Origin: Butyriboletus loyo | Taxonomy: Eukaryota; Basidiomycota; Agaricomycetes; Boletales; Boletaceae | DNA: 32,247 bases | Assembly (NCBI GenBank): GCA_038093515.1 | Contig: JBBPSI010000265.1 | Coordinates: 1 to 32,247 of the forward strand | Direction of reading: 5' to 3' | Part shown: one piece after another, positions 20,973-31,659 of the stretch | Numbering within the stretch: the stretch's first letter is position 1 | Layout: every line of letters starts with the position of its first letter | Translations under genes and position numbers: made by a program | The notes under the pieces: generated by a model | What the model was told of the DNA's origin: nothing | The model's database searches: none | Seen by the model: the letters and a program-made list of their open reading frames with translations, nothing else

Positions 20973-21862
20973 GCCAAACCAAAAACACCAATCTGTATTC
21001 CTGCTCCGGCTGCCTTACACATCCCCAAGTGCGATGACAAGCAATGACAGCCGTCTAGAAAATATCAGCGGTTAACCACACGCCGAAGTCGTTGGATTTT
21101 ATAAGATTATATATTTTTGTCTGAGTTTTGGTACGACAACAGCTATGGAAAGACATGCGCAAACAGACCATACCACTACAAGGCTGAGCTCGTGTCACAT
21201 GTCAACTTGCCTCGCCAGTGCTCGTATCTCCAAAAATGTCCAACCAAGGCGTACAACGCAACGTTTGATAGCAAGGGGAGGACGGGCGCAGTCTTCGAGG
21301 TTCGAGTCAAAAGGCTGAACGTGGTAACCGAGGGCAAAGTTTACATGCACGAGGCCGAGATCCGAGCTCGGAAGATGAACACATACTGCTGGCACGGTCC
21401 GGGAAGAGGAATGGGGTCAACGGACGCAACTTGAGGTTTTCGACCACATCGAAATGGGCGTTAAACCGCAGGATGCATCCGGGGAGGAAATGAGATTGGG
21501 TAGTAGCCAGTTGAGCAGTGCCAAGTTCGGATCAGGGTGAGCTAGTTTGGAGTGTCGTCAAAGGAACGTTATTGAGTCCACGCATGTCAAGCCAGTAGCT
21601 TCGTCATGAATTTTCTGATCGAGACAATACCGATACCACTATGAGAACGGGATCAGCCAGCAGTTAGAGGGGAATTAGAGCTTACATACCGAATCCAAAG
21701 GGGCGACAATACCTGGCACGAAACTAACCAAAATTGGTGAATACCCCAGCAAACACGGAGCATAACAATAGCATGTCGTACCTGATACAGATCACGAGAC
21801 AAGCCAAATGCAAAGAAATGACGATCGTTTGGGATCCAACCACAAGAAATCTGAGTGTGAGG
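20973..21862. other. Inner end of right arm, no supported gene
   Basis: Counterpart of 13302-14237. A plus-strand ORF at 21117-21434 corresponds to the left-arm ORF at 13700-14074 but diverges and shifts frame at its 3' end. Differences between the arms do not look like those of a conserved protein. Confidence 0.5.
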
Positions 21863-22117
21863 TCAAACCTGTGTCGAGGGGTCAGCGGAGGAATATTAGG
21901 GCGTACCATATCAAGCAACAGGGACCAAGTGCAGGCGAGATTGTGCATGGAAAGAGACTATGGTTGATAGCGATAGCACATCAGAACAGACGGTAGAGAA
22001 CAAAGAGAAAATGCGTACCAGGAGCTTATCAAAGGAGTGACGATAGTTGGGAATGGCTTCGGAACCAAAATAGTCAGGATCGTGTAAGAGCCATCGATGG
22101 AACTCGGGACGCACCAT
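21863..22117 (-). CDS. Putative 51-residue spliced ORF, right arm
   Basis: Mirror copy of 13047-13301 with the same start context, same introns and the same predicted protein. Only about two bases differ across the surrounding 240 bp, and introns are as conserved as exons. High identity alone is therefore no proof of coding. Confidence 0.3.
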
Positions 22118-22202
22118 GGCTGCGAAAGATGGAATCGGCTGCAAATGAGTGACAATAGTTGGAATGTGCAAACGAACGGGTATAATGTTGATCCAGGGCA
22201 CC

Positions 22203-23882
22203 TCAGAGACGAGGTAAAACCACCAGAGGTAACCGTGGCCTGTACAGCAACGAACGGCTATCCTTGTGAGTGCGGACGTAGGCCTTGGTCGGTAACGAAA
22301 GAGGTGAGTCCGAGGACGGGGGCGACATGACGTGCCCTTCCTCCCTGAACCAGAGCAGAGCTAGTGATGTCATGGGAGCCTTGTGAACATCGGGAACGTT
22401 GACCATGGAGGAGGGCTTCGGAGGCGGAGTCAAGGGATAGATCGATCCCTCCTCAGACACATCACTATCGGTTCTAGCGGTGCAATAAGTCGATTCCAGC
22501 GAGTTTCGGCTCACATCGTCGAGACGCCACGGAGGCTTGAGGTGTGGAACGCTTGGCTCCTCGTCGTCGTCATCGTCGGAGTACTCGGAATCGCTGTCCT
22601 CGGAAAGGGCCCGAGGACTGCAGTCCAAGCTGGGATCACGAAGCTCCGCAAGGAGCCTCTTCATTAGGTCCGGGCCCTCGTGAGGTGCCGCAGGTGTGTC
22701 GGTATCGTTCCAACTCTCTCGCAAGCCTTCGTGGCTCGAAGCAGTCGGCTCATTGTCCACGGGTTCGAATCGCTCCAGGAGTCTGCAGGGCATAGCTGGG
22801 TCGGTCTCTACGAACTTTGAGATATCGGATAAGCCAGTTCGGGGATAGATCGTGGGCACCAAGTCGTAACGCTCCTCTGGAATCGTGTGTTCGAAGCCCT
22901 GGGCAAGGTATGGGAGGTCAGCCATACCGTATCGTCGAGTAGTGGAGGATGATCTTGGCGGCGACGTCGAAATCCCATCGTAAGGTGAACAGGACAAATC
23001 GAACCCAGAATCGGACGAGGAGCTCCCCGACACATCATTATCGGGTCCTCCTGGAGAGGAAACGAAAACCGACGAGTTCTCAGACGAATTATCTTCATGT
23101 TCACCCGGAATGGAAAGGAATGTGCCCAGGCGAGTTGTCGTACCGATGATCTCGCTGGTGAAATCGACATTAGTCGGCGAGCTCGTGTCGTAGGGCGGAA
23201 GCTCTTCGACTCTGTGCGTTGCGCCTCCGTCCAGTTTCTCGCGTGTACGGTTGAGGCCGTCGTCCCCGTCCTGGTTGCCATCACCATCGTCGTCCATGTC
23301 CAGGAATGAGTTGATGCCAGGCGGCTTCGGGTTAATCTCATATCCTTCGTCTTCCACATAGATTGCCGGAGCGGAAGGCGTCGCAGGATGACATTCCACG
23401 ACCTGTGTATGTCTGTCAGTAAATCATTTGTGAGGTAAAATTCAGTCCACTTACATTCCAGATTGTCGGATGGAAGAACCTCGCGTAGACCATACTGACG
23501 TGATACTGGGGACATGTCAGCTCAAACGAAGAACATGTACAGGTGTTCAACCCACCTCCAGACCGACCTCGAGATCAACATCCCAGTCAGTTGCAACTGC
23601 AGTAGAGGTCGTGGCCGAACCGCGGGGACGCATAGACGAGAAGAAACTGCCCAAGGAAGCCCAGGTGTTGGCCGTCCGAGCACCGTTGGCTGCTCCTCGT
23701 CCATGGTAGAAATAGCCCACAATCGAGACAATGGCGACCGCAGCGAACAACAGGCCACCTGTCGCGAGGAGATGCTGTGACGTCACCGAACCGGACTGCC
23801 CAGCTGAATCCGGGTCAAGAGCAACAGAAGGAGCGACGGATGAGAGCGCAAAAGCAGTAGCGACAGACGGAATCGGAGACAT
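22203..23882 (-). CDS. Single-pass membrane protein with acidic Ser-rich tail, copy B
   Basis: Paralogue of copy A. Exons 23882-23556, 23505-23455 and 23402-22203 join in phase to 525 residues. Exon 1 is identical in length to copy A and nearly identical in sequence (one Val/Ile change in the membrane segment). The donor of intron 1 is GTGGGT here and GTGGTT in copy A. The tail has a single 166-residue module instead of two and carries the same SEYSDDDDDEE acidic run and LLYRPRLPL C-terminus. The residues before the module (GNQDGDDGLNRT) match the junction between the two modules of copy A. This suggests loss of unit 1 here, or a duplication that created it in A. Family and function are unknown. 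Confidence 0.75.
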
Positions 23883-24631
23883 GATCGTTCGATGGCAACT
23901 GAACTGGGGTACAGAGGACGAGGGGATGATCGTTTATATGACCCTGGCATGTTGGCCTCAGTTTAGATTGGGCTGGCATGGAGGAGGAACATCGTCAGCC
24001 TCTCGCAGGGGGGAATTAAGACTGGGACTGACTGGATCCATTTGGGGTGCGGGAGGAAGCAAGTTGTGAATACGATTACGAGTATAAAAAGTAGCTGGCA
24101 CGAGGATGACGAAGCGAATTCCAGCCAAATAAACTGGACGACCCAAGTGACCACATAAATTCTCTACCATTGGGCCGAGTGCTTCGGGATGTGAAACGCG
24201 AAATGTCGGTTGCAAGACTTCACGATGGTACGTGTGCAGTGCAACACCAAAGCTAAAACTGCTCAGCTTCAAGGGGTCTCGTCATGATCCGATCAAGCGA
24301 CCTGTGCTCCCAATAGTTGCCACTTCATTTTGAGGAGTTGAAATTCATGGCTGTTTACATTCGCAATTCTTGACCAGCTGAAGACCTGTCAGCTGAGAGG
24401 GTACAGCGTCGCTAGCCCGGCAATCACCAGTGGGCCAGCGGCGATGGCATGATCATGATGTTTCAGGTGCGCGCTCAGAAATCAGAGAAAATATTTATTT
24501 ACGCAATTAGGCAACCGAGCACTTATGAATCGTCTGTCGTGTTTCTATTGGTGCCCCGTTATATTCTATTAAGAACCTTATGGCGGATGTCAATGCCCAC
24601 CTTAATTCCCTGAGCCCTCAACGCTTGAGCG
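23883..24631. promoter_or_regulatory. Divergent intergenic region, right arm
   Basis: Counterpart of 9918-10779 between gene B (-) and the DUF6533 gene (+), about 110 bp shorter. Read on the minus strand, CATATAAA near 23934-23941 replaces the TATATAAA of the left arm. The portion near the DUF6533 start is much more diverged from the left arm than the portion near gene B. Confidence 0.5.
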
Positions 24632-26253
24632 ATGCTCCCCGAGTATACATTAGTAGATGATGTCTTGACTGACCTTTCCGACCTCCAATTTAGCAAGGTG
24701 TGCTCATTCCCATGTTTGACAGATCGACCATACTGACTTGGGAGCGTCCGCCTGTCAAAGTACCTCAATGGTACGCCTGGTTTAGCCCTGATGCATGATG
24801 CATGATGTCCCACCGCGCTGATATATCTTTTTTGTAGTTGCTGCGTTGGCTGTCTTCGTATGTGCGATATTGTCACAGCGCTGGTTGGATCTAACATTCA
24901 CCCTGCCCAGGCATTCGATTATGGTTTAACGTTTTCTACCGAGGTTCTTTCTTTCCATTTGTGCATTTGGCTATTCTCAACTGCAGAATTACTAGGTAGA
25001 ATACGTATGGGGTACGAAGTGGGCGGTGACACGCATTGTCTTTACATTGTCAAGATATCTCCCGTTTATTTCTTCCTCACTGACTTGTTACGGTCCGTTT
25101 TACTTTTTTGTCTCTATTGGTCGTCTGAAGACTGTTATCACTCAGACTCTTTGGTCAACCCAACAGTGAGCATTTGTATTGGACTTACCGGCAGATCATC
25201 TCAAACCTCGTTTTCAGTGTGGAAGCTTTATTCTCGCCTTAGATGGTCAAGCTATGTCCCGACGCATTTTATGCGCTTGCTGACATCCTCTATCAGCCAT
25301 GTACATAACTAGCATCATCTTTGCAGAGGGAATCCTGCTTATACGTACATATGCTTTGTGGGGTCGCAGCAAGAGGGTGCTCGTCTTTCTATTGCTATTG
25401 GCGGGGGTGAGTCTTACTACGATCCATATATACGTCATTGGATCCTGGTCGATGGCTTCTGTACATTTACAGGCATTCCTGGCAGCTGCTGAGGTGTTAT
25501 CGCCACTAGTCACCGTCTCTTTACCTGGGGACTCTACCTCATTATATCGTCAGTCCGGTCAACTGATATGACAAGTCACTAAAGCATTTCGCGATAGAAT
25601 TCTATCCGTCCTTGTGCACTCACGGATCGTCGAGAAGTGCGATATTTCAATATGCTTTTCTAATGGGGTACGAGATCAGTACGTTCCTGTTATGGCTTTC
25701 TATCCTATTAGATCTCATTTCCTCCAGTCCTTCAATGCATGAATACCTGGAGAAAGTTCCGAACCTACCGCAACATCCGCAGTAGAATGTTGAATACAAT
25801 GTATTGGGATGGGATACTGTATATGTGGTGGATTATTCGTGAGTGATCCCCCTGTATTACGGAGAAGCTTCTTTGATTGGGAACACGTCAATCAGTAATG
25901 TCTACGGCTAACATGACTGTGGAGGCTGTTGCACCAGTGAGTATACAACACAATTCTTACTTGCCTAGCATCAAGTATGTTTCCTCCGACAGATAACATA
26001 TATTCCTGCATTACATACGTTCGTATTATTTTTTACCTCCAAGACACCTGCGAACTCTCACCTTGTGTTATTCCGTGGCAGCGCTCAAGTGGCAATTCAC
26101 AGCGTCCTGGCTTCTCGGATTTTTTTCAACCTGAAACAGTATGATTCAGAGGTTACGTCGTTTGCAGAAGAACATCCACTCGAAACCTTGCATTATCGAG
26201 CTGGGTCAACAGCTGGTGCTACAACACAAGAACAAACGATAGACACAGCATGA
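24632..26253 (+). CDS. DUF6533-type multi-pass membrane protein, intact right copy
   Basis: Integral membrane protein of a family expanded in Agaricomycetes; function unknown. From ATG at 24632 (MLPEYTLVDDVLTDL) twelve exons can be joined in phase to about 318 residues. The DUF6533 signature follows: YLNVAALAVF, AFDYGLTFSTE, VEYVWGTKWAVTRIVFTLSR, YLPF. Next come LLIRTYALWGRS, YAFLMGYEI, WRKFRTYRNIRSRMLN and MYWDGILYMWW, with the closing VLASRIFFNLKQ. Several hydrophobic segments fit five to seven membrane passes. The intron between YLPFISSSLTCY and SLVNPT could end at CACTCAG (53 nt) or CTGAAG (38 nt); the longer is preferred. Unlike the left copy, the last exon has no stop before the terminal TGA at 26251-26253. 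The gene is transcribed away from gene B. Confidence 0.75.
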
Positions 26254-26426
26254 TTGTACATCGCAAACGCTCTCGAACACATTACTTTGATCTGTCGGTG
26301 CATCTGGGAGGGTTGAGGATCTGAATACATTGCGCATCCCTCTCCAACGCAAGTTCGTAGTCAATGGAAAATGTTTACTGGCGAAACTCAACTGGGTCAT
26401 CATCACTGGAGTGAAGAACCACGACA

Positions 26427-26460
26427 TGCTACTGTTTCTTCTGTTCTCTTTCATCTTGCT
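26427..26460 (-). pseudogene. Scar of the RPN10 3' end at the right-arm border
   Basis: Read on the minus strand, this matches the last codons and stop of RPN10 (8075-8108), including the bases encoding GEQKKQ and the TAG, with about three mismatches. Similarity stops abruptly at about 26460. It marks the outer breakpoint of the duplication. Confidence 0.75.
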
Positions 26461-26465
26461 CCCGT

Positions 26466-27315
26466 CACGCCAGAGGATGCGCAAAACAAAAGTGGGTTCG
26501 AGCTTTGTCACGAGCACACCGTTTAGATCAGCGACGACTTGAAAATATTCTGGGAGAGGAACATGCTTGACACTATTGCTCCACTCGACCCATCGGAGAA
26601 AGCCTTGTGGTCATCGACCGCAAATACGGTAAAGGTGTCGTCGGCAAATACGAATGCGATCCATTCTTCTCCATCAATGCCTGGGAGGAGCCTTTCCCTT
26701 CGGATCCCTCCCAGATCGATCTCATCGCCGACCTCTCGATCTACAAAAACCTCGACGTTCTAAAACGCTTCTATTACAACAGCCTGAAATCCACCTCTCC
26801 TGGGTCGCTGAACTATGTAGGCGAGCAGCGCGGGAGCTGTGACGTGTTCTTGCGACGCTGGCGGTTACCCGGCGTCAACACCACTATCGACGCTCCGTCG
26901 GAGGGTCGTGAAGCCGTAACCGTGCACACCGCCGAGCATGACCACTCGTGCGACCTTCCCGTCATCAATCCCCGCCTCCTTACCAAGCCCTCGCGGTACA
27001 TATACGGTGTCTGCGACCGTGGCTTGAGCACGTTCTTTGATGGTATCGTCAAGTACGACACGGAGACGCACGCGCCGACGTATTGGTCCATGCAGGGACA
27101 TAATCCCGGCGAGCCGATATTCATTCCCAACCCAGGACAATGGTGTACTTTTGAGCGTCATCCTTGATGGCTTTATAGAAAAGAGCTATTTATTGGTGTT
27201 GGATGCAAACAACATGAAGGAGGTGGGCAGAGCGAGTATGGAGTGTGCCGTTGGTTTTGGTTTCCATGGTGCCTATCACCCACAGGCTTTGGCGGGGCCC
27301 GGTACGGATATCTGA
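26466..27315 (+). pseudogene. Carotenoid-cleavage-dioxygenase-like (RPE65 family) pseudogene, 5' half missing
   Basis: C-terminal half of a non-haem iron oxygenase of the carotenoid/stilbene cleavage family. Recognisable pieces in order: SSFVTSTPFRSATT, KIFWERNMLDTIAP, VVIDRKYGKGVVGKYECDPF, DLSIYKNLDVLKRFYYNSLK, RWRLPGV, HDHSCDLPVINPR, YIYGVCDRGLSTFFDGIVKY, GHNPGEPIFIPNP, NGVLLSVILDGF, and the final GFGFHG with one iron-ligand-type histidine. Frames change near 26540, 26605 and 27140, so at least three indels have occurred. The N-terminal half, which should carry the first iron-binding histidines, is absent; the sequence begins next to the right-arm border. The product would be inactive. Confidence 0.82.
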
Positions 27316-27609
27316 GCAGAATTGGTGGCGGAGTTTGGTAAAAGTGATGTATTAAATTATGATGTCGGTTCAGTAGTACTCTTGTAGGAAAGGTATTTTT
27401 GTTAATGTTAAGCAAACGGTCACAGTATCTGCTGGCTGCAAGGATAGTATTCGAAGGTCTCTATGTCCTTGTGACGTAAGAATTGCTCGTATCTAACGAA
27501 CAGTTCAAAGCTTTGGGAATACAGCTGCTACGGTAAAGGCAACTGCGGATACCTCAGTTTGGGTAATAATGCACCGTGGAAAACATACACGCACCGGAAA
27601 GTAGATCCA

Positions 27610-30600
27610 TTAGGCACCAATATGGACGTAGAGGATTTGTTGATCCACGGGGATGTTGCTCGAACGAATACTCCTCAACGTCCTGTTCAACGCCAGAGCT
27701 GCTCGAGTGTGATCGAGGTGACCAGACTCGTCTAATAAATTGTTGTAAAACCTGGACGTGATCTCGCTTGTGTGTTCGTCATCGACAGCCCACATCGTCC
27801 CAATGACCGAACGGAAACCGGCGAACTGCATGGCCGCAGCAAGATGAATGACTTCGTCGGGGCTCTCTTCATCCCCAACCGTCGTATGACAAGCAGACAG
27901 ATATGCAAACTTGGCATTCCTCAGGTCGTATCGCATGATGTATTCGATCTTCAACAGTCCGTCAACCAACGCAAAGCCGGACTCGAACGGACGCTTCCGA
28001 TCGGGGATCCCGTGACAGGCAAAGTGAACAAAGTCGTTCTTGTTCAATTCTTGGTCGACCTTGGTGATGCTTGCGTCATGAGCTTGAACGCACGTTACCG
28101 TTGCGATAGATCCGACGTGTTGTGATATACTAGACAGCTCAGTTTCCACTGAGTGGAGTTCGCTCTGTCCCGGAGCATGTGCCTGCCCTACGACCAAAAA
28201 ATGATGCCGTTCCATGGATGGAACCAACCGGCATTTCTGTCGAGCGCGAATGAGGGCTGTCAAGGTCGGTGTATAGGAAGAAATGTAAAGATCAGGAAGG
28301 TTCGGTCGGCCATTCCTATACAAGCCGGCGGCGTGCAATGGAAGAAGAGAGAACTCGGCGGTCGGGCACCACCAGATACGAGATTGATAGGGACAGGTCC
28401 GTCGGAGGATTTCAACAATTGGGGAAACGACTACGTCCCAGACTTCTCGTAGAAGCATTACAATCTCCCTTGTCACATTCGTAAACCCAGCGCACGACGT
28501 CACATCACGAAGCTCTGAGGACAATTCAGAGACACGAGCCTTTGTGATGTGGAGAGGGACATGGAGGGGATCTTGGTCGCATAAAAGCACCAGTGCATCA
28601 CAGCTGTATTGGCTGGCATTGACAATGACCACGGGTCCACTGGCAGCAGCGACCTTGAGATCGGAGAAGAGTGGAGGCTGAAGGAAACTAGAGAGACCAG
28701 GCAAGTTGCGAATCTCAGTGATGATATCCTGCAATTGGACGTTGAGACGCCATGCTCGATCGTGCTGAGAGTCAGTGTTGGGAGGGGCATCAAGCACACC
28801 ACGAAGGGAAGAGGTGACCTGGGTGAACTTGTGCGCCAATTTCTTGCCTGTGTCACCGGATGCTACGACATCGTCAAGAGGAGAGCGAAGGCGGGTTAAC
28901 TGACTCCAGAAGACACCACGGCCTTGTTCAAGGAGCTCGACTGCATTGGTAGGATTGTCATAGCGGAGACAGGCTGAAAACGCATCGACTGGCAGAGATG
29001 TCATGAGGTGTTTCAGTAATGCAAGATTCTGAGGAAGAGAAGGCAGAGTGGCGAGATGGTGAACACTGAGACGCAAAAATGTTTGGTAGGCCAAAACTGT
29101 GGTACTATGTTGGTACTCTTCGGCTCTCTTGATCCATTGTTTCGCACATTCAAGATCAGCGAAAGAGACTGTCTGAGAGACATCAGAAAGCTGGGAATAT
29201 AGATTGAATGTTTCCTGGAGGTCATTGATGTCGTGTGTAGCTGAGCATTTGAAACGGGAATGGAGGGAAGCTGCGAGGTTGCTCAGTGACATGGCTCGAT
29301 CAGGATGCCCTTGTGGACGAAGTTCCAATGCATTGCGTTGGAGCGCAAGTGCCTCGTCGAGGTCAGACAGCTGACCGAGCTGGTTGAAACGGGAATGGAG
29401 GAAAGTTGCGAGGTTTCCCAGTGACATGGCTCGATCAGGATGCCCCTGTGGGCAAAGTTCCAATGCATTGCGTTGGAGTGCAAGTGCCTCATCGAGGTCA
29501 GACAGCTGACCGAGCTGGTTGTAACGGGAATGGAGGTAAGTTGCGAGGTTGCCCAGTGACATGGCTCGATCAGGATGCCCCTGTGGGCGAAGTTCCAATA
29601 CATTGCGTTCGAGCGCAAGTGCCTCGTCGAGGTCAGACAGCTGACCGAGCTGGTTGTAACGGGAATGGAGGGAAATTGCGAGGTTGCCCAGTGACATGGC
29701 TCGATCAGGATGCCCCTGTGGGCGAAGTTCCAATGCATTGCGTTCGAGCGCAAGTGCCTCGTCGAGGTCAGACAGCTGACCGAGCTGGTTGTAACGGGAA
29801 TGGAGGGAATCTGCGAGGTTGCTCAGTGACATGGCTCGATCAGGATGCCCCTGTGGGCGAAGTTCCAATGCATTGCGTTCGAGCGCAAGTGCCTCGTCGA
29901 GGTCAGACAGCTGACCGAGCTGGTTGTAACGGGACTGGAGGGAAGTTGCGAGGTTGCCCAGTGACATGGCTCGATCAGGATGCCCTTGTGGGCGAAGTTC
30001 CAATGCATTGCGTTGGAGCGCAAGTGCCTCGTCGAGGTCAGACAGCTGACCGAGCTGGTTGTAACGGGACTGGAGGGAAGTTGCGAGGTTGCCCAGTGAC
30101 ATGGCTCGATCAGGATGCCCCTGTGGGCAAAGTTCCAATGCATTGCGTTGGAGCGCAAGTGCCTCGTCGAGGTCAGACAGCTGACCGAGCTGGTTGTAAC
30201 GGGACTGGAGGGAAGTTGCGAGGTTGCCCAGTGACATGGCTCGATCAGGATGCCCCTGTGGGCGAAAGTTCCAATGCATTGCGTTGAGCGCAAGTGCCTC
30301 GTCAGGTCAGACAGCTGACCGAGCTGGTTGTAACACTGGAGGGAATTTGCGAGGTTCTTCTGACATGGCTCGATCAGGATGCCCCTGTGGGCAAAGTTCC
30401 AATGCATTGCGTTCGAGCGCAAGTGCCTCGTTGAGGTCAGACAGCTGACCGAGCTGGTTGTAACGGGACTGGAGGGAAGCTGCGAGGTTGCCCAGTGACA
30501 TGGCTCGATCAGGATGCCCTTGTGGGCGAAGTTCCAATGCATTGCGTTGGAGCGCAAGTGCCTCGTCGAGGTCAGACAGCTGACCGAGCTGGTCGTAACG

Positions 30601-31659
30601 GGACTGGAGGGAAATTGCGAGGTTGCCCAGTGACATGGCTCGATCAGGATGCCCCTGTGGGCGAAGTTCCAATGCATTGCGTTCGAGCGCAAGTGCCTCG
30701 TTGAGGTCAGACAGCTGACCGAGCTGGTTGTAACGGGACTGGAGGGAATTTGCGAGGTTGCCCAGTGATATGGCTCGATCAGGATGCCCCTGTGGGCAAA
30801 GTTCCAATGCATTGCGTTTGAGTGCAAGTGCCTCGTCGAGGTCAGACAGCTGACCGAGCTGGTCGTAACGGGAATGGAGGGAATCTGCGAGGCTGTTCAG
30901 TGACATGGCTCGATCAGGATGCCCCTGTGGGCGAAGTTCCAATGCATTGCGTTCGAGCGCAAGTGCCTCGTCGAGGTCAGACAGCTGACCGAGCTGGTTG
31001 TAACGGGACTGGAGGGAAGCTGCGAGGTTGCCCAGTGACATGGCTCGATCAGGATGCCCCTGTGGTCGAAGTTCCAATGCATTGCGTTGGAGCGCAAGTG
31101 ACTCGTTGAGGTCAGACAGCTGGCCGAGCTGCTTGAAACGGGAATGGAGGAAAGTTGCGAGGTTGCCCAATGACATGGCTCGATCAGGATGCCCCTGTGG
31201 GCAAAGTTCCAATGCATTGCGTTTGAGCGCAACTGCCTCGTCGAGGTCAGACAGCTGGCCGAACTGATTGTAACGGGAATGGAGGGAAATTGCGAGGTTT
31301 CCCAGTGACATGACTCGATCAGAATGCCCCTGTGGGCAAAGTTCCAATGCATTGCGTTCAAGTGCAAGTGCCTCGTCGAGGTCAGACAGCTGACCGAGTT
31401 GGTCGTAACGGGACTGGAGGGAATTTGCGAGGTTGCCTAGTGACACGGCTCGATCAGGATGCCCCTGTGGGCAAAGTTCCAATGCATTGCGTTGGAGCGC
31501 AACTGCCTCGTCGAGGTCAGCCATCTCTCCTCTTTGGCGAAAGCGGTCGCGGAGTAAACGAGAAAGTACACATAGTAATTTGGCTTGACTAGAACGCTCT
31601 TGGCAGTGGAGTTGTAATTTACTGCGGCAGAAAGTGATTTCCTTGTCGATTTCAGACAT
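27610..31659 (-). CDS. TPR-CHAT protein (caspase-like protease domain), frame broken in one repeat
   Basis: Putative conflict or signalling protein: tetratricopeptide-type repeats followed by a C-terminal CHAT domain of the caspase fold. From ATG at 31659 (MSEIDKEITFCRSK) there is a short leader, then 17 repeats of 45 residues (about 31530-29240), a helical linker and CHAT. The catalytic dyad is visible: His in VHFACHG (about 28015) and Cys in YLSACHT (about 27890). GTMWAVDDEHTSEI follows, and the end reads ILYVHIGA. The frame from the start runs to 30307. The CHAT half is open from 30279 to 27610. The break falls in one repeat unit with several small indels, and no intron bridges it. Without those indels the protein would be about 1350 residues. 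Either the gene is freshly broken or the assembly is wrong there. Expected to act in the cytosol. Confidence 0.85.
29240..31530 (-). repeat. Array of 17 near-identical 135-bp units encoding TPR-like repeats
   Basis: The period is exactly 135 bp (for example ATGGCTCG at 29291, 29426, 29561 and 29696). Each unit encodes 45 residues of the type RNALELRPQGHPDRAMSLGN followed by LA.SL.SRYNQLGQLSDLDE. Most units differ at only a few positions: Q/E/K before RNALEL, R/C before PQGH, N/T/I/A/D after LA, S/F/Y, Q/H before SR, and N/D/K before QLGQ. The last unit, near 29240, decays into SRFKCSATHDINDL. Confidence 0.92.

Larger units (their letters stand above)
20972..26460 (-). repeat. Right arm of the large imperfect inverted duplication
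   Basis: Reverse-complement match to 8075-14237. The inner border is near 20972 (GGCCAAACCAAAAACACCAA). The outer border is near 26460, where similarity to the RPN10 3' end stops. Gene order and orientation mirror the left arm. It is shorter because gene B lacks one 498-nt module and there are scattered small indels, for example CACTTGGG here against a roughly 28-bp different stretch near 14160 in the left arm. Confidence 0.92.

Noticed and set aside
30240..30400. An intron bridging the broken TPR unit
   Set aside because: The GT...AG pairs available there do not restore the 45-residue phase; the unit differs from its neighbours by indels instead.
29406..31592. Long plus-strand ORFs with repeated Arg/Gly/Cys-rich peptides opposite the TPR array
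   Set aside because: They are antisense shadows of the 135-bp repeat. The minus strand has the TPR pattern and leads into a complete CHAT domain.
27610..31659. 135-bp array as a CRISPR or satellite array
   Set aside because: The units are contiguous without spacers, are a multiple of three and encode TPR-like helices in one frame.
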